NCBI GenBank assembly: GCA_036504875.1
Contig: DASXUK010000047.1
Location: forward strand, 1 to 64,000
DNA from: JACPFJ01 sp036504875
GTDB lineage: Bacteria; Desulfobacterota; Desulfuromonadia; Geobacterales; Pseudopelobacteraceae
Direction: 5' to 3'
DNA length: 64,000 bases
Part shown: piece after piece, positions 1 to 7,684 of the stretch
Layout: the number at the start of each line of letters is the position of its first letter
How positions within the stretch are numbered: the stretch's first letter is position 1
Notes under the pieces: model-generated
Databases searched by the model: none
Told to the model about the DNA's origin: nothing
What the model saw: only the letters and a program-made list of their open reading frames with translations
Position numbers and translations under genes: made by a program

Positions 1-1238
1 GGGGTATGCATCATCTTCAGATAACCATTACGGAGGAAGTCGCCAGAACCGCCCAGGCCGTTGATCATACGGGTACCGCCGACCAGGGTGGAGTTGGCGT
101 GGGCGTAGATGTCGATCTCGACCGGAGTGTTCATGGCAATACATCCCAATCGGCGGATCGGCTCCGGTGCATTGGAGATCGAGAGGGGACGCAGGGTGAT
201 CTTGTCGAAATACTTGTCCATGTTAGCGAAGAATTTGGGGAAGCCTGGCTCAGCGGAGAGCGAGAGCGAACAGGAAGAGGCGTGGTCCAGTTTGCCGGAG
301 TCAAACAGGTCAAGCATGGTATCCTGTAAAACCTCGGTAAAAACAGTCAGATTGGTGAAAGGACCCTTGGCCAGGCCACCGATAACGGCGTTGGCGATGG
401 AACCTACACCGGACTGCAGCGGCAACAAGTTCTTCGGCAGACGACCAGCTTTGACCTCCTGGGTGAAAAACTCGATGACATGGCCAGCGATCGCCTCGGA
501 AGTGTCGTCCTGCTCTGCAAAGGCGCGCCCTTGGTCACGGAGTTTGGACTCAACAACGGCAATGATCTTGCTCGGATCGCAGGGGATCGAGGTCGAGCCG
601 ATCCGGGAACCGGCCTTGGTGATATCGAAAACCTGACGGTTCGGGGGAGTCAGCGGGGTTATCAGGTCGTGGATTCCTTCGAAAGAGGGCTGGCCGGTGT
701 TGACCTCGATAATAACCCTGTCACAGATCATCAGAATCTCGGGGATGACGCCGCAGGAGGAGGTCGGAACCAGGCTGCCGTCTTCCTTAATGGCGGAGAC
801 TTCAATTATAGCGAGATCGAGTTTGCCGCTCTCCGAATCCTTGGTGTAGAAACCATAGCCCAGGTCCTGGGCGAACAGTGAAAGGTGCTTGTCGCCCATG
901 CGGATGCGGCCGGCGTTGATACCGGCGGCGATGTTCTTGCCGGTCTGATAAGGCCAGCGGCGGTCGATCATGTCGTTGACTGCCCAACGGTCCTCGGTCT
1001 CAGCTCCGACAGAAGCGCCGATGAAGAGGTTGAATTTCAGCTTGCCCTGCAGGCTGTTCTTCTCGACGTGCTCAGCTAGGGCAATCGGTACTACCTTCGG
1101 GTAACCGGCGGGGGTGAAGCCGGACCAGCCCAAGTTCATGCCGTTCTTGAAAAACGGGATAGTCTGCTCGGGGGTCATAACCTTGCTCAAAAGGGACTTA
1201 CAGCGTACGCGGTCTTGCAGTGTGCCGTACTCGGACAT
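1..1238 (-). CDS. Acetyl-CoA hydrolase/CoA-transferase (succinyl-CoA:acetate type), 3' end cut by window
   Basis: This enzyme family moves CoA between acetate and succinyl-CoA, which in Geobacter-like bacteria activates acetate for an open TCA cycle. The reading frame is continuous from an ATG at 1238 to the window edge (about 412 residues), so the C-terminus is missing. Family hallmarks include the glycine-rich segment GVGSIANAVIGG and, just after it, FTEVLQD; the glutamate at about residue 302 is where I would place the CoA-accepting catalytic Glu. The start is fixed by an AGGAGG Shine-Dalgarno six bases upstream. A good promoter lies at 1383-1411, giving a leader of about 135 nt. The hydrolase activity found in some relatives cannot be excluded by reading. 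Confidence 0.88.
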   Translation of the reverse strand, partial: MSEYGTLQDRVRCKSLLSKVMTPEQTIPFFKNGMNLGWSGFTPAGYPKVVPIALAEHVEKNSLQGKLKFNLFIGASVGAETEDRWAVNDMIDRRWPYQTGKNIAAGINAGRIRMGDKHLSLFAQDLGYGFYTKDSESGKLDLAIIEVSAIKEDGSLVPTSSCGVIPEILMICDRVIIEVNTGQPSFEGIHDLITPLTPPNRQVFDITKAGSRIGSTSIPCDPSKIIAVVESKLRDQGRAFAEQDDTSEAIAGHVIEFFTQEVKAGRLPKNLLPLQSGVGSIANAVIGGLAKGPFTNLTVFTEVLQDTMLDLFDSGKLDHASSCSLSLSAEPGFPKFFANMDKYFDKITLRPLSISNAPEPIRRLGCIAMNTPVEIDIYAHANSTLVGGTRMINGLGGSGDFLRNGYLKMMHT

Positions 1239-1382
1239 TTTCTTCCTCCTGTTTGTTTATGATGTCTACAGGCATATTCCATCCTGAAAAAATCGATTAA
1301 AAAGAGCATGTATCAAGAGAAAATAATTAGCAATTACGAGGATTTAAAGCGTATACACTATGGCATCTTTGAGTAAAACCGG

Positions 1383-1411
1383 ATTTTACGCAACAGGAGG
1401 TAGTTAGTCAA
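1383..1411 (-). promoter_or_regulatory. Sigma-70-type promoter of the CoA-transferase gene
   Basis: On the minus strand the -35 box TTGACT is separated by 17 nt from the -10 box TAAAAT. A perfect dyad, GTAAAA-N5-TTTTAC (1373-1389), covers the -10 box and the expected start point, a usual position for a repressor operator. The regulator is unknown. Confidence 0.6.
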
Positions 1412-1460
1412 GTTAAAATATCTAATTCTCTATACGCCTGTTCATTTGCTGAACTTAATA

Positions 1461-1751
1461 TTAGTTTTCGAAGTCAACTGCCAAGATAGAAGAACAGAGT
1501 GACTTCATCAAGGGCACTACCTCACCGGCGTGGTAGGAGTGAACCTGGTAGGCCTGGAGGTCCTCGAGGTTATCAAACCTGGTTATCAATGCCACGTCGT
1601 AAGACCGCTCGGAGCGGATCAGGTCGCGGCCCGCTTCGAGATGACGCAACTGTTCAATTTTGCCTTGCATGCTGAGAAGCTTTGCATGGACTAAATCGAT
1701 GTTCTCACTGGTAGGGTTGGTAAGTTTGAAAAAAACAACGTGTGTAATCAT
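1461..1751 (-). CDS. Dabb-family (stress-responsive alpha/beta barrel) protein
   Basis: A 96-residue protein starting MITHVVFFKL, typical of the Dabb family of small dimeric alpha/beta-barrel (ferredoxin-like) proteins. Most members have no assigned reaction; some act as cyclases or heme/stress-related proteins. An in-frame ATG exists 22 codons upstream, but the start at 1751 has a GAGGAG Shine-Dalgarno at proper distance and fits the family N-terminus. A strong promoter (TTGACA-17-TATACA) lies at 1786-1814. It is divergent from the kinase-like gene at 1910 and its function cannot be taken further from sequence. Confidence 0.8.
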   Translation of the reverse strand: MITHVVFFKLTNPTSENIDLVHAKLLSMQGKIEQLRHLEAGRDLIRSERSYDVALITRFDNLEDLQAYQVHSYHAGEVVPLMKSLCSSILAVDFEN

Positions 1752-1785
1752 ATCTAGATACTCCTCATTTTTAAAGTGATCGTTC

Positions 1786-1814
1786 TGTATACATCCCGAA
1801 TGAATGAGTGTCAA
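1786..1814 (-). promoter_or_regulatory. Promoter of the Dabb gene
   Basis: Minus-strand TTGACA, 17-nt spacer, TATACA. The -35 box is a perfect match and the transcript would have a short leader before the GAGGAG ribosome-binding site. Confidence 0.6.
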
Positions 1815-1837
1815 CACCCTAGCGAGCCTTTGACAGC

Positions 1838-1866
1838 TTGCAACTGGACAGGACGGGTTATATAAT
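1838..1866 (+). promoter_or_regulatory. Promoter of the cytidylate-kinase-like gene, with operator-like dyad
   Basis: TTGCAA, 17-nt spacer, TATAAT. A perfect dyad AATTAG-N6-CTAATT (1864-1881) overlaps the end of the -10 box and the likely start point, which suggests repression by an unidentified dimeric regulator. Confidence 0.55.
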
Positions 1867-1909
1867 TAGCATTGTCTAATTGATTAGAATGAACTCCAAG
1901 GAGGGTGCC

Positions 1910-2614
1910 ATGGCTGAAAAAAAACTGATACCGTCAATCGACATGCGGCTTAGTTCTTTGTTAGAGTTCAATCGAAGAAGAGAGTTGGAGCTTGAGGCTA
2001 AACGCACTTCCAGGATAGCCCGACCTACAATCACCATCTCCCGCGAATTCGGCTGTGAGGCATATCCCATGGCTGAGCGTCTGCGTGAACTGCTCGAGAA
2101 AAAGAGCGATGAATCCTGGGTCTTGATGGATAAGGCACTTTTGGAGCAGATTGTCCACAATCACAAGCTTTCAGAGAAAATACTGAGCAATTTGGGTGAA
2201 AGATCCCGTTTTTTAGACGAAATATTGGCGACCTTTTCATCACGCTGGACAACTGAAAAGGACTACTTCCGTCAACTTTGCCGCCAGATAGTCTCGCTAG
2301 CCAACCAAGGAAACGTGATATTGGTTGGGCGGGGTAGCTCCTTCATAACCCAAAGTTTGCAAAACTGTCATCATTTTCGTTTATTTGCCTCAGCGGAGTT
2401 CAAGGTAAGATCAATTGCTCGACGCCTGGATATCTCTAGAGAGGAGGCCGAGAAGCTGATTACCAAAAAGCAGCAGCAAAGGCACAACTTTATTAGAGAT
2501 TTCCTTGACAGAGATGATCGCGATCTCAGCGTTTACCATCTAGTATTCAACAATGATAAGAATAAAGCTGAAAAGATAGCCGCAACAATCATGGAGTATG
2601 TGCTGACGAAATGA
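1910..2614 (+). CDS. Cytidylate kinase-like family protein
   Basis: A 234-residue protein of the cytidylate-kinase-like group (the Cytidylate_kin2 type common in Deltaproteobacteria). Visible family features are ITISREFG at about residue 40, then VILVGRGSSF in the middle and an arginine-rich lid segment near RRLDISREEAEKL. The P-loop is odd: where relatives carry a glycine-rich GxGG after ISRE, this protein reads GCEAYPMA, so nucleotide binding may be altered. The ATG at 1910 follows AAGGAGG by six bases; the longer frame from a TTG at 1880 is less likely. Real CMP kinase activity is not established. Confidence 0.7.
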   Translation: MAEKKLIPSIDMRLSSLLEFNRRRELELEAKRTSRIARPTITISREFGCEAYPMAERLRELLEKKSDESWVLMDKALLEQIVHNHKLSEKILSNLGERSRFLDEILATFSSRWTTEKDYFRQLCRQIVSLANQGNVILVGRGSSFITQSLQNCHHFRLFASAEFKVRSIARRLDISREEAEKLITKKQQQRHNFIRDFLDRDDRDLSVYHLVFNNDKNKAEKIAATIMEYVLTK

Positions 2615-2639
2615 ACAGCAAATTGATAACGGAAACCCG

Positions 2640-2668
2640 GGGCTGCCGCTAGGCGGCCTCTTTTTTTC
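2640..2668 (+). terminator. Probable intrinsic terminator
   Basis: A short GCCGC/GCGGC stem with a TAG loop is followed by a run of seven T. It is weak but lies 25 nt after the preceding stop codon. Confidence 0.45.
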
Positions 2669-2728
2669 CGAAAAAAAGGATTCCTGCCAAAGCACTATTC
2701 TGGTACAAATCGTATTTGAGGAATCATC

Positions 2729-3697
2729 GTGAAACGAATTATTACCTGGATCGTGCTGGCGCTTGCCGGTTATTCTGCCTACATTGCCATCTCTCTGGCA
2801 TTTCTGCCGAAAATTAGTGAGCTCGCTGCCCGCAAATTCAACATGACCATTCAAGTCAGGGACTGGCAAGGGAATTATCACCCCTTTGTGGTCGGGCCGC
2901 AAAACCGTTACTGGACCCCGTCCGGACGCATACCGCCCGAGATGAAATGGGCGGTTATACTTGCTGAAGACAGCAATTTTTATAAGCATGAGGGTTTTGA
3001 TGTAAATGCAATCAAAGAAGCTATAAAATATGATCTTGAAAAAAAGAGCTTTGCCCGGGGGGCATCCACCATCACCCAGCAGGCCGCCAAAAATCTCTTT
3101 CTGTCGCGTGAAAAGACAATTACCCGCAAAGTAAAAGAGCTTTATCTTGCCTGGCGCATGGAGCAGGGTTTAACCAAAGGGCGTATCATCGAGTTATACC
3201 TCAATGCCGTTGAGCTGGGGCCAATGGTTTACGGGATCGGTCATGGCTCGCGCTATTACTTCAACAAGCCGCCTTCCAGCCTCACTCCTCGTGAATGTGC
3301 TTTTCTGGCGGCAATGCTGCCTGGTCCGCGGCTGGCATACAATCCATATAAGAACCTCGGCCGTGTGCTTAAGCGATCAGAAATGATCATCAAGCTCCTG
3401 CGGCAAAAAGGGGTTCTTTCGCAAGACGAATATCAGCTAGCCATGGCTCAGTCACCCAATATAGGTCGTCTGCAGCAAAAGGTGGATGAAAGCATCAAGA
3501 AGGAGGAGGCGGTATTTGTTTCCTCTTCCTCAGCCAGGAAGGAGCCGGTTGGACAGCCGGTAAAAGATCAGCAGAACAATACTACGGGTGAGGATAAGGA
3601 TATCTCCCCGGAGCAGCAGCCCACAAACGGTGAGGCTGGCCCATTGATCGCTCCTGCAGATGCGACGCCGGATCACAAATCACCGGCTGGACAATGA
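2729..3697 (+). CDS. mtgA: Monofunctional biosynthetic peptidoglycan transglycosylase (GT51)
   Basis: Polymerises lipid II into glycan strands on the outer face of the inner membrane. Residues 4-25 form a membrane anchor. The GT51 core follows in order: AEDSNFYKHEGFD with the catalytic Glu at residue 80, GASTITQQ, a KVKEL motif and ELYLNAVELG. There is no transpeptidase domain, so this is the monofunctional type. The 322-residue length exceeds MtgA of E. coli because of an 80-residue Pro/Glu/Gln-rich tail after residue 240 that looks disordered. Start is GTG at 2729 after a GAGG ribosome-binding site. Confidence 0.88.
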   Translation: MKRIITWIVLALAGYSAYIAISLAFLPKISELAARKFNMTIQVRDWQGNYHPFVVGPQNRYWTPSGRIPPEMKWAVILAEDSNFYKHEGFDVNAIKEAIKYDLEKKSFARGASTITQQAAKNLFLSREKTITRKVKELYLAWRMEQGLTKGRIIELYLNAVELGPMVYGIGHGSRYYFNKPPSSLTPRECAFLAAMLPGPRLAYNPYKNLGRVLKRSEMIIKLLRQKGVLSQDEYQLAMAQSPNIGRLQQKVDESIKKEEAVFVSSSSARKEPVGQPVKDQQNNTTGEDKDISPEQQPTNGEAGPLIAPADATPDHKSPAGQ

Positions 3698-3735
3698 TAA
3701 AAGATTGAAAGGGACACAGGTATAAATAGAAGCAA

Positions 3736-4860
3736 ATGAACAAAATTGACCTGAAAAACCTGTCTCTCCCCGCCCTGGAAAATTTTCTTCAAGGCCAGGG
3801 CAAAGAGCGTTTCCGCGCGACACAGATCTTCAAGTGGATCTACCAGAAGGATGCCAACTCATTCGAGGAGATGACCAATATCTCCAAGGATCTGCGTGCG
3901 GAGCTGAGCAAGACTTCCTTTATCAGCAACCTCGAGCCTGAGGCGGTGGAGGAGGGGGGCGATGGGACCCGCAAATATCTTTTCAATCTGGGAGATGGAA
4001 ATTGTGTAGAAGCGGTGCTGATCCCGATCGAGGGTCGCAATACGCTGTGCATCTCGTCCCAGGCAGGTTGCGCCATGGGCTGCGAGTTTTGTCTGACCGG
4101 AACCTTCAGGCTGACCCGCAACCTGTCCACGGCCGAGATCATCAATCAGATCATGGCTGTAAAGCGCGACCTGATCAAGAATCCACCTTTCCTTTCATCA
4201 GGCGAGGGCGAAGGTCACGGAGATTTCGATCAAAGCGACGACGGCGAGGATGATCTTCCACCATCGCCGGCCGAAATCCGCAATATCGTCATGATGGGAA
4301 TGGGTGAGCCGTTGCATAATCTGGACAACGTTATACCGGCCATCCGGATCATGATCGATGGCAATGGCCTGCAGCTCTCCAACCGCCGGGTAACCGTCTC
4401 CACCTGCGGCCTGGTGCCGGAGATGGAGCGGCTGGGGCGCGAGATTCCGAACGTCAACCTGGCAGTGTCACTGAATGCCACCACCGACGAGCTTCGTAAC
4501 CGGATCATGCCGGTCAACCGTCGTTACCCGCTCAAGGAGCTACTCCGAGCCTGCCGTGAATTTCCGCTTCCCGGCCGCCGCAAGGTGACCTTCGAATATG
4601 TTATGCTGGGGGGGGTGAACGACACGCTGGAGGATGCCAAACGCCTGCTGCGTCTGATTAGTGATATTCCTAACAAGGTGAACTTGATCCCCTTCAACGA
4701 GCATGAAGGGTGCGGTTTCAAGACGCCGACCCGTGCGGCCATTGATGTCTTTCACAAGTATCTGATCGACCGCCACGTGACGGTCATCACTCGCGACAGC
4801 CGAGGAGGTGATATCTCCGCCGCCTGTGGCCAGCTCAAGGGACGATTGGCGAATAATTAG
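3736..4860 (+). CDS. rlmN: 23S rRNA (adenine-2503-C2)/tRNA methyltransferase
   Basis: Radical-SAM enzyme that methylates C2 of A2503 in 23S rRNA and A37 in some tRNAs. The cluster-binding cysteines are C112, C116 and C119 in AGCAMGCEFC, and the C-terminal methyl-carrying cysteine is C364 in DISAACGQL. The catalytic Glu is probably in the EAVLIP segment. The 374-residue protein carries an unusual acidic, low-complexity insertion (about residues 150-178, rich in Asp, Glu and Gly) between the radical-SAM strand and the SAM-binding GMGEP motif. The gene ends in two tandem hairpins. Confidence 0.94.
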   Translation: MNKIDLKNLSLPALENFLQGQGKERFRATQIFKWIYQKDANSFEEMTNISKDLRAELSKTSFISNLEPEAVEEGGDGTRKYLFNLGDGNCVEAVLIPIEGRNTLCISSQAGCAMGCEFCLTGTFRLTRNLSTAEIINQIMAVKRDLIKNPPFLSSGEGEGHGDFDQSDDGEDDLPPSPAEIRNIVMMGMGEPLHNLDNVIPAIRIMIDGNGLQLSNRRVTVSTCGLVPEMERLGREIPNVNLAVSLNATTDELRNRIMPVNRRYPLKELLRACREFPLPGRRKVTFEYVMLGGVNDTLEDAKRLLRLISDIPNKVNLIPFNEHEGCGFKTPTRAAIDVFHKYLIDRHVTVITRDSRGGDISAACGQLKGRLANN

Positions 4861-4876
4861 TTAATTATGCGGAAAT

Positions 4877-4899
4877 TGATTTCGCTCGTGGCGAAATCA
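4877..4899. other. Perfect stem-loop ahead of the terminator
   Basis: A 9-bp stem TGATTTCGC/GCGAAATCA with a 5-nt loop lies between the rlmN stop codon and the main terminator. It may strengthen termination or protect the transcript end. Confidence 0.4.
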
Positions 4900-4908
4900 G
4901 CAAAAAAA

Positions 4909-4950
4909 AGACCTCCCAGGTGTGTTAAATCTGGGAGGTCTTTTTTTTAC
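4909..4950. terminator. Bidirectional intrinsic terminator between rlmN and the helicase
   Basis: A stem of about 12 bp pairs AAGACCTCCCAG with CTGGGAGGTCTT. It is flanked by an A-run on one side and eight T on the other, so it can serve both convergent genes. Confidence 0.85.
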
Positions 4951-4968
4951 GAAAGTTGTTTCAACCTA

Positions 4969-6348
4969 CTAGGGCTTGTTATGGCCGGTCTGTGCTTCGG
5001 CGCGACGGGTGCGATATTCCACCACCGGCTGCTGTGTGGCACTACGCTGCGGACGGCCGGCTCCCGGTTTTGGAGTATTTCCCCAAGACTTTCCCTGGCC
5101 TTTGGCTGCAAATGGTTTGCCATTTGTTTTGGCACCCGGCTTGGCATAGCGGCTGCTGCCCGGCGCTCCTGGACGCTTGGCGCCATTGCCGCCTGAAATC
5201 CGGCGTAGGATCGACAGCGGTGCCAGGCCTTCAATATTCTGTTCCGGTAATTTTTTGCCGATAAAACGTTCGATCCGCTCCAGGTAGTTCAGTTCGGATG
5301 ATGATACAAAAGAGATCGCAATCCCGCTGGCCCCGGCGCGGCCGGTACGACCGATACGGTGAACATAGTCTTCGGCAAAGCGCGGCAGATCAAAATTAAT
5401 GACATGGCTGATGCCGTTCACATCCAGGCCTCTTGCAGCCACGTCGGTGGCAACCAACAGGCGGATAGAGCCGCGGCGCATGCGCTCGATGGTCTTGTTG
5501 CGGGCAAACTGGTTCATATCGCCATGCAGCGCTGCTGCCTGATGGCCGCTGTTAGTGAGTTCTCTTGCCAGCTCATCGGCATCACGCTTGGTAGCGGAAA
5601 AAATAATCGCTCTGGTCAGGTTGCCGTCGCTGATCAGATGGCGCAACAGTTCCTTTTTATGGTGCAGGCTATCGGCCACGTGCAGTCTCTGTTCGATCAA
5701 TGCATGGGAAGAGGTGCGTACTGCCAATTCAATCCTTTGCGGGTTGCGCAGCATTTTCTCGGCCAGCTTAACTACGGTATTGTCCATTGTTGCCGTAAAC
5801 ATCAGGGTTTGGCGATCCGAGGGCGCGCGGGATACGATTTTTTCCATGTCCTCGCTGAAGCCCATGTCAAGCATCCGGTCCGCTTCATCCAATACCAGCA
5901 TTTCGAGTCGGTCGAGACGGACGCTGCCTCTCTCAAGGTGGTCCAGCAGCCGGCCGGGTGTGGCCACGATCAGGTCAACCGGAGCCGATAGGAGGCGCAG
6001 CTGTTCACGGTAAGGCATGCCTCCCAGAATTGATCCGCAACGGAGTTTAGTGCCGCGTCCATAGGTGCGGGCGGCGTCCATGACCTGACCGGCCAGCTCG
6101 CGAGTTGGAGTCAAGACCAGAATACGAGGCCCCTTGCTGCGGATTACAGATGGTACCGTCAGGCGCTCCAGGGCCGGCAGTACAAAAGCGGCGGTCTTTC
6201 CGGTGCCGGTCTGGGCGGTGGCAATCAGATCATGGCCGGCCATAACGAGCGGTATGGACTGTTCCTGAATCGGGGTAGGCGTGGTGTAACCGCAGTCGGT
6301 GATTGCCTTGAGAGTGGCCGGACTTAACTTCAGCTCTTCGAAAGTCAT
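4969..6348 (-). CDS. rhlE: DEAD-box ATP-dependent RNA helicase, RhlE type
   Basis: Unwinds RNA duplexes in ribosome assembly or RNA decay. All DEAD-box motifs are present in order: Q-motif near PTPIQEQSIP, AQTGTGKT, PTRELA, TPGR, DEADRMLDMGF, TAT, ATDVAARGLDV and HRIGRTGRAG. After the helicase core (about residues 1-370) comes a Gly/Arg/Lys/Pro-rich tail typical of RhlE. I start it at the ATG at 6348 with an AAGGAA ribosome-binding site. The frame stays open to 6603, but that extension has no helicase similarity and overlaps a strongly structured leader. Length 459 residues. Confidence 0.9.
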   Translation of the reverse strand: MTFEELKLSPATLKAITDCGYTTPTPIQEQSIPLVMAGHDLIATAQTGTGKTAAFVLPALERLTVPSVIRSKGPRILVLTPTRELAGQVMDAARTYGRGTKLRCGSILGGMPYREQLRLLSAPVDLIVATPGRLLDHLERGSVRLDRLEMLVLDEADRMLDMGFSEDMEKIVSRAPSDRQTLMFTATMDNTVVKLAEKMLRNPQRIELAVRTSSHALIEQRLHVADSLHHKKELLRHLISDGNLTRAIIFSATKRDADELARELTNSGHQAAALHGDMNQFARNKTIERMRRGSIRLLVATDVAARGLDVNGISHVINFDLPRFAEDYVHRIGRTGRAGASGIAISFVSSSELNYLERIERFIGKKLPEQNIEGLAPLSILRRISGGNGAKRPGAPGSSRYAKPGAKTNGKPFAAKGQGKSWGNTPKPGAGRPQRSATQQPVVEYRTRRAEAQTGHNKP

Positions 6349-6803
6349 TTTGTTCCTTTTTGGGCGGTGTCGAGATGAGATAAGAGCGCGCGCGGGCCGC
6401 GGGATCAAGTCTATGATCCACGGACAAGGACGGCATTCCGCGTGTGCAGGCTGTGCACTACCGCGTAATGTCAGAAAACTGGCATTATGGATGACTAAGC
6501 GGTAGTAATCTTCGCCTGCCAAACGTACTGCCGATTTCAAGAATGGGAATTGAGAATCAGGGGTCGGAAAGCGATGATGTAAATGAAAAACGACGGGCAC
6601 CATGCCGCCGTTTCGTGTGACAGTCTACCGGTAACCATAAAGATGTTTACCGGTAAATGCAAGTTTTAATTTTACGTCAATGATGAAAAGACTGTTTTTT
6701 CTGTGGATCCCCTGGAAAATAAGTATTGAACTTTACGCTTAAATCCCTTAATGTTAGCGATCTTTTATACCGATCTAAATGTCTATGAAAGGAACTGAAA
6801 AAT
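6349..6803. promoter_or_regulatory. 455-bp divergent intergenic region with hairpin leader and paired palindromes
   Basis: No gene is supported here. On the helicase side an imperfect hairpin (6457-6506) is built from ACTACCGC/GCGGTAGT outside and TAATG-CAG/CTG-CATTA inside with an AAAA loop. Further on are two copies of the 8-bp palindrome TACCGGTA (6626-6633 and 6648-6655) whose centres are 22 bp apart, about two helical turns. A likely mtnP promoter lies at 6726-6754. Confidence 0.5.
6726..6754 (+). promoter_or_regulatory. Probable mtnP promoter
   Basis: TTGAAC, 17-nt spacer, TAATGT, followed by a leader of about 40 nt to the mtnP start. The match is moderate. Confidence 0.45.
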
Positions 6804-7667
6804 ATGACTGATGCGGCAATTGGCGTTATCGGCGGCAGCGGCCTTTATGATATGGAGGGAATGGAGGATGTCAAGCGGATCCGCATTGAAACCCCTTTTG
6901 GAGAACCTTCCGATGAATATATCACCGGGAGCTTAAATGGGGTGCGGATGGTTTTTTTGCCTCGTCACGGGCGGGGTCACCGCTTACTTCCATCCGAAGT
7001 GAACTATTGCGCCAATATCTACGGTATGAAAAAGCTGGGAGTTGAACAGATCATTTCTGTGTCGGCGGTTGGTAGCCTTAAGGAAGCCATTGCGCCTGGT
7101 CACATCGTAGTTCCTGATCAGATCCTGGATCGCACCAAAGGCATCCGCAGGGACACCTTTTTTGGTGAAGGTATTGTAGCCCATGTCGGTTTTGCCGATC
7201 CTGTCTGCCGGACCCTTTCTGATACCCTTTATGAGGCGGCATGCAAATCTGGCGCAACAGTCCACAAGGGGGGCACTTATATATGTATGGAAGGACCGGC
7301 ATTCTCAACCAGAGCCGAATCATTTTCATATCTCGCTTTGGGTGCCTCTGTAATCGGCATGACCAACGTGACCGAGGCTAAGCTGGCTCGCGAGGCAGAA
7401 ATTTGCTATGGCATCATCGCGCTCTCTACCGATTACGATTGTTGGCACGAACAGCACGAGGATGTGACTGTTGAGGCTATCGTGGCTATCATTCATCAGA
7501 ATGTGGCAATGGCCAAGAATATTATCCGTCAGGCAGTGGCTGCAATCAGCCGCGAACGGCACTGTGCCTGTGGCAGTGCTCTGCAGTATGCCATGATTAC
7601 CGACCGGGCTGTTATTCCTGAAGCCACCCGGCAGAAACTGGATCTGATTGTTGGAAAATACCTCTAG
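6804..7667 (+). CDS. mtnP: S-methyl-5'-thioadenosine phosphorylase
   Basis: Splits methylthioadenosine with phosphate to adenine and methylthioribose 1-phosphate, salvaging the by-product of polyamine and autoinducer synthesis. The 287-residue protein has the family N-terminus AIGVIGGSGLYD, the phosphate-binding FLPRHGRGHR, the substrate segment YICMEGPAFSTRAES and MTNVTEAKLAREAEICY. Start ATG is preceded by AAAGGAACT. A PfkB kinase gene follows after 17 nt, so the two are probably cotranscribed. Related inosine/guanosine phosphorylases are the main alternative; the substrate-site motifs favour the methylthio form. Confidence 0.9.
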   Translation: MTDAAIGVIGGSGLYDMEGMEDVKRIRIETPFGEPSDEYITGSLNGVRMVFLPRHGRGHRLLPSEVNYCANIYGMKKLGVEQIISVSAVGSLKEAIAPGHIVVPDQILDRTKGIRRDTFFGEGIVAHVGFADPVCRTLSDTLYEAACKSGATVHKGGTYICMEGPAFSTRAESFSYLALGASVIGMTNVTEAKLAREAEICYGIIALSTDYDCWHEQHEDVTVEAIVAIIHQNVAMAKNIIRQAVAAISRERHCACGSALQYAMITDRAVIPEATRQKLDLIVGKYL

Positions 7668-7684
7668 AACAGGAGATAGTAACG

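Noticed and set aside
4867..5264. Short plus-strand frames over the terminator and helicase tail
   Set aside because: They run through an intrinsic terminator and opposite a basic low-complexity tail.
6349..6603. Upstream extension of the helicase reading frame
   Set aside because: No helicase similarity, no ribosome-binding site, and it overlaps a structured leader; the ATG at 6348 fits the family.
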